In this document: piece after piece, positions 57,091 to 64,000 of the stretch | Numbering within the stretch: position 1 is the stretch's first letter | Layout: every line of letters begins with the position of its first letter | Source: Pedobacter chitinilyticus | GTDB taxonomy: Bacteria > Bacteroidota > Bacteroidia > Sphingobacteriales > Sphingobacteriaceae | Length of the DNA stretch: 64,000 nucleotides | Reading direction: 5' to 3' | Assembly (NCBI RefSeq): GCF_003313385.1 | Contig: NZ_QMHN01000003.1 | Span: forward strand, 1 to 64,000 | Translations under genes and position numbers: made by a program | The notes under the pieces: model-generated | What the model was told of the DNA's origin: nothing | What the model saw: the letters and a program-made list of their open reading frames with translations, nothing else | Database searches by the model: none

Positions 57091-59241
57091 TTATTTTTGT
57101 TTCACACCATTAATCAACCAGCCAATAAATTTTTCGTCTTTATTTAAAAGCTTAATCGACTCTTTATCTTTTTCATTGATGGAATTTCCTGCCATAAAAG
57201 TGGCCAGATATTTCTCTGTAAACAAAATCCATTCTTTGATATCAGAAACACTGTTGACCGCATCCAAATAAACAATGATCATGTCAAACTCGTTTTTCAA
57301 GCTTTTAAAGATTTGCGTAATACTTGGATTGTCTTTATTTTCAAGCAGGGAAACACCTCCTAAATCACTATTCAAAAAGGTGATACGATTGTTTTTTTGC
57401 AAAGTTAGATTATCCAGTACAGTCTTCAGCGATTGATTGGTTGGAATATTCCATTTTTGTATTTCCGAAGCCATTTCTGCATCACCTATCAGCAAAATTT
57501 GCTTATCTAACCTAGCAAATGCGTAGGCCAAGCTTACCGCTGAAAAGATGGTGAATTTTTCGGGATGTAATCGGGTTAAGCCTAAAATTTTCTGATCGTT
57601 GGCTAAAGCTTTACTGATTTCGAATCGAGCCTCTCTCAATAAATTCTTGTAGGTCGCATGACCCTTGTCGTAAGCAGCATTCTTCCATATTTCATCAATA
57701 TCGCGTTGCGAAGATTTGATATAGTTCAATTCTCCAATCACCCGCCCTTTGGTTGCCGTAGCCAACTGTTTTTTATTGTTGATGGAATTGTCAAGAACAT
57801 GAATGATGAAAAGCACGCAAAAGCAAATCACAAAACTAGCAATAGCACTAAGTGCCATGAAAATAAGCTTTTTAGATGGTTCCGCTACCGTAGGTACACC
57901 TTCTTGCTCCAAGTGCAAACGCAAACCAATATTTTTATCCAAATTGGTTTGGTTGTAGCGATTTAACAGGTCGAGATATTCTTTGGTAGCCACGTCAGCA
58001 TCACGTTCAAATTTCTGCACACCAGCATCAAAAGGCACCATGGTGGAGAATTTACCATTAAGCTTTGTCAATTCATCATCAATATCCTTGATACTTGCAC
58101 GGGTTTTATCCAAATCAATTCCCAATGAAATGCGACGTTGTACTAAAGTTTGTTTCGCAATCACAGGATCTGCTACGTAGTTATCATTCGTTTTCACCAA
58201 TTGCTGGTTTAACAGCTGCTGCAATGAATCCACTTTTTTCTTATCCGCAGCTTTAAAACCACCATCAATATAATCGTTATTGGCAATTTGTACTTTATTT
58301 CTTAGGGCAATTACTGCTTGGTTATCTGTAGATAGCTCAGCTCCCAAATATCGATCTAAAGAAGGATTGTTGAGCTTAGTGTTCAAGTTATTCAAGGCGG
58401 ATTGCAGCGACTGCAGATCAATCAAAGCTTGAGACTTTTTATTCTCGTAGTCGATAATTTGCTGATAAACAATTTGCGACTGCTTATCGAGGTTCAGCAC
58501 CTTATTTTTAATCTTGTAGTCTTTCAGTTGTTGCGTTTTTTCATTCATCACCGCTTCTTTTTTCTGAAGAAGTGAATCAAGCACCAAAATAGACTGGTTT
58601 TTATTGCTGATCAAATCGAGGCTGTAGTTATTGATAAAATCTCCAGAAAGGGTATTCACTACAAACACCGAAAGGAAAGTATTTTCCGAAGTATATTCTA
58701 CCGTAATAAAGTCACTATTGTCTTCGTGGGTAATGGAAAGCTTTCTAGCTATGGAAGGCCCATCATATCCCATAGATTTCACGAGGTTATAAAATTTCAC
58801 CTCGTAATTATCAAAAGGAGTAAGCACTTGCTTTTTTGCCAAACGTTCTTCAAATCCTCTAATGGCTTCCTGTCTTTCTGCATCGCTAAGCGCATTCACA
58901 TCATCGCTTTGCGGTTTAAAAGGTTGACGAGGATTTTTTAAATCATGCAATATCAAACGGTAAGATAGAATGCTCATATTTTTGGGCATTACCATGATAT
59001 CCATGATATTGGTAAACTGTTGGTTGATTTTAATTAAAAGATCGGGACCAGAATAATTAGGAACATCTGGAGCTACCTGACGCGAAGGATCTAATAAACC
59101 AGTAGAAAGTTTTGCTTGCGATTTATATTGTTTAGGCAGATTTTTAACAAATAGGTACGTGATAAAGAGGGTTATTGCTGGGATAGCGATAATCAGCGTT
59201 TTATATTTAGCAATAAGATTTAAAAACTCTTTAATATTCAT
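57091..59241 (-). CDS. Wzc-like chain-length protein with degenerate kinase domain
   Basis: A 716-residue protein. Residues 1-35 contain the first membrane helix (LIIAIPAITLFITYLFV), then the Wzz domain and a long coiled coil (about 150-430), a GNVR-like segment before the second helix (LIFMALSAIASFVICFCVLFIIHV near 475), and a cytosolic domain similar to BY-kinases. There the P-loop (normally GEGKS/T) reads LHPEKFTIFSAVSLAYA, the LLIDADLR motif reads LLIGDAEM, and the Walker B reads IIVYLDAVN. No tyrosine-rich tail is present. So it likely sets chain length or scaffolds without ATP-driven kinase activity. It starts 6 bp after the TolC-like gene. Confidence 0.88.
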   Translation of the reverse strand: MNIKEFLNLIAKYKTLIIAIPAITLFITYLFVKNLPKQYKSQAKLSTGLLDPSRQVAPDVPNYSGPDLLIKINQQFTNIMDIMVMPKNMSILSYRLILHDLKNPRQPFKPQSDDVNALSDAERQEAIRGFEERLAKKQVLTPFDNYEVKFYNLVKSMGYDGPSIARKLSITHEDNSDFITVEYTSENTFLSVFVVNTLSGDFINNYSLDLISNKNQSILVLDSLLQKKEAVMNEKTQQLKDYKIKNKVLNLDKQSQIVYQQIIDYENKKSQALIDLQSLQSALNNLNTKLNNPSLDRYLGAELSTDNQAVIALRNKVQIANNDYIDGGFKAADKKKVDSLQQLLNQQLVKTNDNYVADPVIAKQTLVQRRISLGIDLDKTRASIKDIDDELTKLNGKFSTMVPFDAGVQKFERDADVATKEYLDLLNRYNQTNLDKNIGLRLHLEQEGVPTVAEPSKKLIFMALSAIASFVICFCVLFIIHVLDNSINNKKQLATATKGRVIGELNYIKSSQRDIDEIWKNAAYDKGHATYKNLLREARFEISKALANDQKILGLTRLHPEKFTIFSAVSLAYAFARLDKQILLIGDAEMASEIQKWNIPTNQSLKTVLDNLTLQKNNRITFLNSDLGGVSLLENKDNPSITQIFKSLKNEFDMIIVYLDAVNSVSDIKEWILFTEKYLATFMAGNSINEKDKESIKLLNKDEKFIGWLINGVKQK

Positions 59242-59247
59242 ACTCGC

Positions 59248-59928
59248 CTATTTCACCTCTTCCAATTTTTTTCCAATTAGTGCCTCTAATGAACTTTTTG
59301 CTTTTAGCATATTCAATTCGGCCTGTAATTTTTCTGAACTTGAGATTGAAGTTAGTGACTTAGCCTTAGTGTAAACATCCAAAGACACTTCTCCTTTTTC
59401 AAATTTATAACGAAGCCCATCACTAGATGTTTTGTTATCTATGTAGGCTTGGTTCTTTACTTTAAGGTCGCTTAACCATTGAAGATACTCAAAATATCTC
59501 TGTTTAACATCTGTTTCAAGTAGGATATCGTATTCTTTGGTTAAATAAGAAGCCGAATTATACTCTTCTCTGGCTTGCTTCACTAACGAAGGTGTACGAA
59601 AGAACAATCCTAAATTTAGGTAAACTCCAAACTGAAATCCATTGATGGAATAAGGATTGGTAGTATCTACAATGGCGGCATTATCTGGGCGATAGAAATA
59701 AGATACGTTCATCGATTCCAAATAACCAGCCTTGGCGGCACCTATTTTCGCCTTTGCACTTAATTCGCTAGCCCTGTACATCTTCCTTTTAGGATAATAT
59801 TCTTTAGCCAGATCAATGTATTTCTGTAATAAAGGCGGATTAATTTGACTCGCAATATCATCTTGCGCTTTAACCTGAACGTTAATGGCGACAAAAAGTA
59901 GTAGAATAAAAAGCCTTTTTAAGGTCAT
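59248..59928 (-). CDS. Half-length TolC-like outer-membrane protein
   Basis: A 226-residue protein with a signal peptide (MTLKRLFILLLFVAINVQVKAQ). The rest has the heptad-like helices and one beta-strand pair of the OEP/TolC fold (LAKEYYPKRKMYRASELSAKAKIGAAKAGYLESMNVSYFYRP; YKFEKGEVSLDVYTKAKSL). TolC proteins usually have two such repeats and over 400 residues; only one is present here. In the operon it sits where a Wza-type exporter might be expected. ATG at 59928 gives the clean signal; the longer frame overlaps the sugar transferase. No frameshift is evident. Confidence 0.8.
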   Translation of the reverse strand: MTLKRLFILLLFVAINVQVKAQDDIASQINPPLLQKYIDLAKEYYPKRKMYRASELSAKAKIGAAKAGYLESMNVSYFYRPDNAAIVDTTNPYSINGFQFGVYLNLGLFFRTPSLVKQAREEYNSASYLTKEYDILLETDVKQRYFEYLQWLSDLKVKNQAYIDNKTSSDGLRYKFEKGEVSLDVYTKAKSLTSISSSEKLQAELNMLKAKSSLEALIGKKLEEVK

Positions 59929-59939
59929 AGGTGGTATTT

Positions 59940-61016
59940 TTACACCTTTTCCTTTTGAAAAAGAACAGGTACGGTCATTAAAATTATTTTCAAATCTAAC
60001 CAAACCGAAAACTTTTTGTTGTAAAAATTATCCAACTTTTTTCGTTCACGGTCAGACATATCACTTTTTCCTCGTTTTATAATTTGCCAAAGTCCAGTAA
60101 TTCCAGCAGGGCCAAGAAAGCGCATCGACCACTCATTGGTGGTTAACTGTTCGGCTTCATACAAAGGCAAAGGTCTATTTCCCACAATAGACATATCTCC
60201 TTTCACTACATTAAATAGCTGAGGGAGCTCATCAATACTGGAGTTTCTTAAAAAGTTGCCCAATTTTGTTACCCTTGGGTCGTTCTTCATCTTAAAAAAC
60301 GCAGAATCGCCATACTGGTTTGCAGTGGTCGCTTTCAGGGCCTCCACTTCTTTATCTGCGTTGGCCCTCATTGACCTAAATTTATAAAAGTCAAATATCT
60401 TATACCCAGTCCCTACTCTTTTACTGGTGTAAAAAACAGGTCCTTTTGAATCTAATTTAATGAGAAGAGCGATGAGCACAAAGAAAGGACTTAACAAAAT
60501 TAATGCAGTAACAGAAACCGTTAAATCCAAAAGTCGCTTTAAGAAAGGGGTTTTATATTGCTGCAGTGGTTGCTCAGGCAAGTGCTTAAGCTGCTCGTTG
60601 AGAATTTTATATGCCGACAGAAACTGTAAACGCAACTTTACATCAGCAAATGAAATATCGGGAGAATAGCAATCACTAATTCTTGTCTCAAAGGCTTTGG
60701 CGGTAAGCGCAGGATCTTTTTGTGTTAACAGGAAAATGGCCGTTAGATTTCTGCTGAGCCAATTTTTTCGTAATGAAGCCACTAATGCAAATGCTTCATC
60801 GGCAGTAGTTGGCTGTACTTCAATTAAAATATTTACATCAAGCTCGTATACAGTAAGTTTACTTACCATTTCGTACAAATGGCTAAAGCTGCTTGCTTTT
60901 TTCACTGTACTATTTATATTATCGAAAGTAGATACGATTTCTGAATCGTACTTGTTGGCGTAATAAATAATATTAACCCTAGATTGCGGCATGCCAAATG
61001 AGCTGGTTTCTTGCAT
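59940..61016 (-). CDS. Priming sugar transferase with N-terminal pseudo-receiver domain
   Basis: A 358-residue protein. Residues about 165-355 are a Bac_transf domain (undecaprenyl-phosphate sugar-1-phosphate transferase): a membrane helix near 168-190, KFRSMRANAD, RNSSIDELPQLFNVVKGDMSIVGNRPL and GPAGITGLWQI. This starts the repeat unit on the lipid carrier. Residues about 12-140 look like a receiver fold (VNIIYYA, DVNILIEVQ, TAIFLLTQ strands) but lack the acidic pocket and phospho-Asp. It replaces the membrane-spanning N-domain of WbaP-type enzymes. It follows a stand-alone receiver gene by 7 bp. Confidence 0.88.
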   Translation of the reverse strand: MQETSSFGMPQSRVNIIYYANKYDSEIVSTFDNINSTVKKASSFSHLYEMVSKLTVYELDVNILIEVQPTTADEAFALVASLRKNWLSRNLTAIFLLTQKDPALTAKAFETRISDCYSPDISFADVKLRLQFLSAYKILNEQLKHLPEQPLQQYKTPFLKRLLDLTVSVTALILLSPFFVLIALLIKLDSKGPVFYTSKRVGTGYKIFDFYKFRSMRANADKEVEALKATTANQYGDSAFFKMKNDPRVTKLGNFLRNSSIDELPQLFNVVKGDMSIVGNRPLPLYEAEQLTTNEWSMRFLGPAGITGLWQIIKRGKSDMSDRERKKLDNFYNKKFSVWLDLKIILMTVPVLFQKEKV

Positions 61017-61023
61017 TCGATTT

Positions 61024-61419
61024 CTAGTTTAACAGGTTTTGGATACTTTCTTTTAACTTGCCTGGATTAAACGGCTTTGGCATCAGCAAATTGAAATTGT
61101 AAGGCAATTTCTCCGCCAAATCTTCCAGCGAATAAGCTGCCGAAAGTAGTATGATTGGAACATCCCGATAATATCCACTTGTTTTTAGGCTTCGTACGAA
61201 GTCTAGACCATCCACATAAGGCATTTCCAAATCGGAGATGATCAGATCTGGCATATGGCCTTCATCCATCCAGCTGATTGCTTCCAAGCCGTTGTTGTGT
61301 ATCACCAACTCGTAATCTTTCTTTAAAATAAACTCCAAAAGCTTGAGTACGGTAATTTCGTCATCAACCAGCAAAATCAGCTTTTTATCTCGAGGTGCTT
61401 TCCAATTTGGAGACGGCAT
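61024..61419 (-). CDS. Single-domain response regulator
   Basis: A 131-residue CheY-like receiver. The acidic pair is LLVDDEI near 18-24, the phospho-Asp is in IISDLEMP near 62, the Ser/Thr position is in IILLSAA near 90, and the Lys is in LMPKPF near 114. All key residues are present. No output domain. First gene of the exopolysaccharide operon, 7 bp before the sugar transferase, so it may control polysaccharide assembly through protein contact. Confidence 0.93.
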   Translation of the reverse strand: MPSPNWKAPRDKKLILLVDDEITVLKLLEFILKKDYELVIHNNGLEAISWMDEGHMPDLIISDLEMPYVDGLDFVRSLKTSGYYRDVPIILLSAAYSLEDLAEKLPYNFNLLMPKPFNPGKLKESIQNLLN

Positions 61420-61527
61420 ATTCAGGACAATTTTTCTATTGTGTTTTAGAAAGAACTAAGCTATTAATAAAAACTCAATTATCATTCCTTTTTGTGATAA
61501 TTTAGATACCTAAAACTCCAAATTTGT

Positions 61528-62004
61528 TTAGATCAATTCGATCTGCCTCTTAATACTTTCTTCCAATGAAATTAATGTTTCTGTTCTTTGGATACCCTTT
61601 ACTGCTTGAATTTCCTCATTAAGCACATGCCGTAAATGATCTGTATCTCTACAAGTAATTTTTGCAAACATGCTATAAGCTCCAGTAGTATAGTGTAACT
61701 CTACCACTTCCTTAATTTTACTTAGTTGCTCAACCGCATCTTTATAAAGAGAGCCTTTCTCCAAGTAAATCCCTAAAAAGGCTGTGATATCGTAACCTGC
61801 TTTACGCGGGTCGATGATTAAATGTGAACCTCTGATGATTCCCATATCCGCTAGTTTTTTCATCCGCACGTGCACTGTACCTCCAGAAACGATCAATTCT
61901 TTGGCAATTTCTGTATAAGGTTTGGTGGCATCATGCATTAACTGCGTGAGTATTTGAATATCGAGGTTATCAATTTCTAAATTTTGAGTTTCCTTTTTTA
62001 GCAT
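61528..62004 (-). CDS. Lrp/AsnC-family transcriptional regulator
   Basis: A 158-residue regulator. The helix-turn-helix is near 20-65 (LDIQILTQLMHDATKPYTEIAKELIVSGGTVHVRMKKLADMGII) and the RAM/AsnC ligand domain near 75-150 (DITAFLGIYLEKGSLYKDAVEQLSKIKEVVELHYTTGAYSMFAKI). It senses amino acids or similar small molecules in other members. It is divergent from the tRNA-like genes and their promoter. Confidence 0.94.
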   Translation of the reverse strand: MLKKETQNLEIDNLDIQILTQLMHDATKPYTEIAKELIVSGGTVHVRMKKLADMGIIRGSHLIIDPRKAGYDITAFLGIYLEKGSLYKDAVEQLSKIKEVVELHYTTGAYSMFAKITCRDTDHLRHVLNEEIQAVKGIQRTETLISLEESIKRQIELI

Positions 62005-62078
62005 AAATTACATTTTTGTTAACAATATGTAAATATAAATGAAAATATAATAAAAATAAAATTAAATCATTAAAAAAT

Positions 62079-62110
62079 TTGCAACATATTTGATGAACGT
62101 CCTATATTTG
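62079..62110 (+). promoter_or_regulatory. Promoter of the tRNA-like genes
   Basis: TTG (62079-62081), 21 bp, TATATTTG (62103-62110): both motifs match the Bacteroidota consensus. The inferred start near 62116 lies about 100 nt before the first tRNA-like gene. Confidence 0.65.
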
Positions 62111-62216
62111 TATCAAGCAAACGCCAGTAGGCAGTAAGCAATTTACAGTTTCTAACAAATTATTTGCAGTTTGACAGCTGCCAATTGGAAACTGAAAACT
62201 TGAAATGATAAAAAAA

Positions 62217-62326
62217 TGTAGGGTGGTGAAATTGGCAGACACACCTCCTTGTCTCGGTGGTAGAGAAATTGGGAAATCCGGTAACGGTACAACCACTCTA
62301 TGAAGGTTCGACTCCTTCCCCTACAG
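62217..62326 (+). tRNA. tRNA-like gene 1: Leu-type body, apparent GUC anticodon, 41-nt variable region
   Basis: Acceptor TGTAGGG (62217-62223) pairs perfectly with CCCTACA (62319-62325), discriminator G. D-arm GTG-AAATTGGCAGA-CAC is leucine-like. The anticodon arm CCTCC-TTGTCTC-GGTGG has one T-T mismatch and would place GUC (62251-62253) as anticodon. A variable region of 41 nt (62261-62301) is closed by TAGAG/CTCTA. T-arm GAAGG-TTCGACT-CCTTC. CCA is not encoded. Class II tRNAs have variable arms of about 10-24 nt, so this is well outside the norm. It could be a real decoder, an unusual charged RNA, or a tRNA-derived regulatory RNA. Confidence 0.65.
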
Positions 62327-62402
62327 CAATTTACAGTTCGAAGTAATCAATTCGCAGTTTTTAACTGCTCATTGAAAACCGAAAAACTGTAAACTAACAG
62401 AA

Positions 62403-62547
62403 TGTTGGGTGGTGAAATTGGCAGACACACCTCCTTGTCTCGGTGGTGGGGATTATGGGATAAACGCAGTTTATGGGTTGACCACAAATTAATTTTTGAA
62501 CTGTAGCTAACTACCCCTTGAAGGTTCGACTCCTTCCCCAACAGCCA
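62403..62547 (+). tRNA. tRNA-like gene 2: Leu-type body, apparent GUC anticodon, 73-nt variable region
   Basis: Acceptor TGTTGGG (62403-62409) pairs perfectly with CCCAACA (62537-62543), discriminator G, and CCA is encoded (62545-62547). D-arm, anticodon arm and T-arm are identical to gene 1, with GUC at 62437-62439. The variable region is 73 nt (62447-62519), closed by GGGG/CCCC and containing a hairpin ATAAAC/GTTTAT. The fourth acceptor pair is T-A here and A-T in gene 1, a compensatory change. The upstream spacers of the two genes are also similar, suggesting tandem duplication of the whole unit. Confidence 0.65.
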
Positions 62548-62568
62548 TTTTTATAAATAATAAGTTAG

Positions 62569-63456
62569 TTAAGGAAGCGGTTCTGGATTGAATCGCTTTT
62601 TTTTATTTCCATTATTTTTCAAAGACCATACCTTGCCCATTTTATCTACAAACAACAGATAGGCAGCCGCCATGGTCAGGCCAAAATCTGGGAGCGATAA
62701 AAATAAGGCTATAAAGATATGAAATATTAATCCGATAGGCACAAGCCATTTCCGCATTGTGCTAAACCAAATCAAAAATGGGAAGCCCAACTCAAAAAGC
62801 ATGACCAGCCAAGAGGTGACTAAACACACTGTAGGGTTGGAAAACCACTGAGGTACCAAGTGCAAATTAGTATAGTATTCAAGCTCCCAAACTTTTTGCA
62901 TAAACGACCCGTCCCACCAACTGCTTTTTAAAATTTTCCCATAACCATTTAAAAAGTACACGGCACAAATATTTATTTTCACCAGCAATACTGTGGCATT
63001 ATTGAGCATCCAGCTCACTTGTTGCTTCAATGCTTTTTCATTCACAAAAATCAATGAGAATATAAAAAAATTGAGCAGCTTATCGCCACTATTGGTTGCC
63101 AAATAAAACAGACTTAAATAATTGAGGCTGATGATAAAGATGAGTATAGATAGCCATCGTTTTGCGGAAAGTACCGTTGCCGCCGCCACCACTATACAGG
63201 CTAAACCCCACCAAAGTTGTACAAATGAACTAAAAATGGGTAAAAACATCAGTTTCGAAAAGCTAAACCCTACGATTGTACCTTGTGCATTTGTGACATG
63301 ATGATAAAACGTTTTTAGCTCTGGCCAAACCAATAGCATTTTCAAAAGCAGCAACAGGTAAACAGCCTTTCTAAACCAATAAAGATTGGCATTGCTATCC
63401 TTTTGGTTCATTAAACCAGTTTCGACGTCCGTTAAAAAACTTTGAACACGGCTCAT
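62569..63456 (-). CDS. HTTM-like membrane protein
   Basis: A 295-residue polytopic protein with about six to eight hydrophobic helices (for example WFRKAVYLLLLLKMLLVWP, SWLVMLFELGFPFLIWF, PIGLIFHIFIALFLSLP). The spacing and WFR start resemble the HTTM domain of the vitamin K-dependent carboxylase family, though no catalytic residues can be assigned. It overlaps the following hypothetical gene by 4 bp, so translation is coupled. The partner also has a membrane anchor, so the two probably act together in the envelope. Confidence 0.78.
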   Translation of the reverse strand: MSRVQSFLTDVETGLMNQKDSNANLYWFRKAVYLLLLLKMLLVWPELKTFYHHVTNAQGTIVGFSFSKLMFLPIFSSFVQLWWGLACIVVAAATVLSAKRWLSILIFIISLNYLSLFYLATNSGDKLLNFFIFSLIFVNEKALKQQVSWMLNNATVLLVKINICAVYFLNGYGKILKSSWWDGSFMQKVWELEYYTNLHLVPQWFSNPTVCLVTSWLVMLFELGFPFLIWFSTMRKWLVPIGLIFHIFIALFLSLPDFGLTMAAAYLLFVDKMGKVWSLKNNGNKKKRFNPEPLP

Positions 63457-63968
63457 GGTTGATATTTGAATTTAAAGATCGTTTTCACCGTTTCGGGTTG
63501 CCTAAACTTTTGCCGAACAATAATTTGGAGAGAATCTGGTTTTCTATTTTGATTGTGACTATAAAAAAGATGCGAGGTAAAGGCTTGAAATTCTTTGCTC
63601 TTCATCATTTGGGCATTTCCAGATTTGCGACCAATGCGCACTATTTTTTGGCTAAGGTATTTATCCAAGCGGTTATGCTTTAATGAGGCCAATCGTCCTT
63701 TGGAAACGTATTCTTCAAACAATGGCTCCTCCAAAAAATACCAATCCGTCCATTTTCCATCTTGGTAAAACCGATAACTGGTGGAGTAGGCTCTCATCGA
63801 AGCTTCGCTCACAAATAAAGTCCCCAAGCCAACAAAATTTCTGGCCTGTTGAAATTTTGGTTTCAGCACAGCGGGCATTAGTTTCTGCACAAATACAAAA
63901 GCAGAAAGAAATACTAATGCATAAACTGCAAAAACACCAGCAATAAAGATGATTACAAAGCGCTTCAT
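63453..63968 (-). CDS. Membrane-anchored hypothetical protein, partner of the HTTM-like protein
   Basis: A 171-residue protein with one N-terminal hydrophobic segment (RFVIIFIAGVFAVYALVFLSAFVFV) and a soluble part rich in Arg/Lys and aromatics (AYSTSYRFYQDGKWTDWYFLEEPLFEEYV). No family known to me. It starts with ATG at 63968; a TTG start 18 bp upstream is possible. It is translationally coupled to the HTTM-like gene (4-bp overlap). The gene is complete in the window. Confidence 0.72.
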   Translation of the reverse strand: MKRFVIIFIAGVFAVYALVFLSAFVFVQKLMPAVLKPKFQQARNFVGLGTLFVSEASMRAYSTSYRFYQDGKWTDWYFLEEPLFEEYVSKGRLASLKHNRLDKYLSQKIVRIGRKSGNAQMMKSKEFQAFTSHLFYSHNQNRKPDSLQIIVRQKFRQPETVKTIFKFKYQP

Positions 63969-64000
63969 TAGTTTCAAAACTAACAAAAAAATCCTCCTGT

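Overview
The window looks like chromosome of a Bacteroidota bacterium, most likely Sphingobacteriaceae (Pedobacter-like). Supporting evidence: Bacteroidota promoter architecture (TTG, 17-23 bp, TAnnTTTG) in front of many genes, few Shine-Dalgarno sites, a Bacteroidetes-type rRNA operon, a three-subunit sdhCAB operon, a DUF2027-Smr protein, a DUF5687 ABC permease, a GxxExxY protein and low GC. All family assignments come from reading motifs by eye; no database was searched.

Layout. 1-5208 (minus): rRNA operon 16S - tRNA-Ile(GAU) - tRNA-Ala(UGC) - 23S - 5S, with a terminator after 5S and two tandem promoters at 5525-5554 and 5684-5713. 6372-10176 (minus): a PH-like hypothetical protein, a CLC-F-type transporter behind a fluoride riboswitch, and hutU. 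10376-13139 (plus): a His/Cys-rich exported peptide and a TonB-dependent receptor. 13360-16883 (plus): a YtrA-type GntR/ABC operon with its own palindromic operator. 16979-29540: mixed housekeeping and envelope genes (hutH, hydrolases, an oxidoreductase, an OmpA lipoprotein, a DUF5687 ABC exporter, rarA, a GxxExxY nuclease-fold gene, a DEAD-box helicase). 30096-33622 (plus): sdhCAB. 34117-48156: mixed metabolic genes (pepT, M14 peptidase, rhomboid, dipeptide epimerase, fabH, clpS, osmC-like and others). 48159-61419: an exopolysaccharide locus with a response regulator, priming sugar transferase, TolC-like protein, Wzc-like chain-length protein, O-antigen ligase/polymerase, glycosyltransferases, flippase and two GT32-like paralogues. 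61528-64000: an Lrp/AsnC regulator, two tandem tRNA-like genes, an HTTM-like membrane protein and a partner.

How genes work together. The exopolysaccharide genes form a tight minus-strand operon from 61419 to 52219, followed by a flippase/GT32 unit and one opposed glycosyltransferase. Its unusual parts are a pseudo-receiver domain on the priming transferase, a Wzc-like protein whose kinase P-loop is lost, a half-length TolC-like protein where a Wza-type exporter might be expected, and a 33-codon membrane ORF packed between two glycosyltransferases. hutU and hutH are both present but separated by about 7 kb.

Most interesting signals: (1) two tandem tRNA-like genes at 62217-62547 with a leucine-type body, an apparent GUC anticodon, variable regions of 41 and 73 nt, and a compensatory base-pair change between copies; (2) a GxxExxY gene bracketed by 19-bp inverted arms that also end two gene-free mini-elements in this window; (3) a fluoride riboswitch in front of a CLC-F-like gene; (4) several genes whose TAnnTTTG box ends 3-5 nt before ATG, suggesting leaderless mRNAs; (5) several families of short palindromic intergenic repeats.
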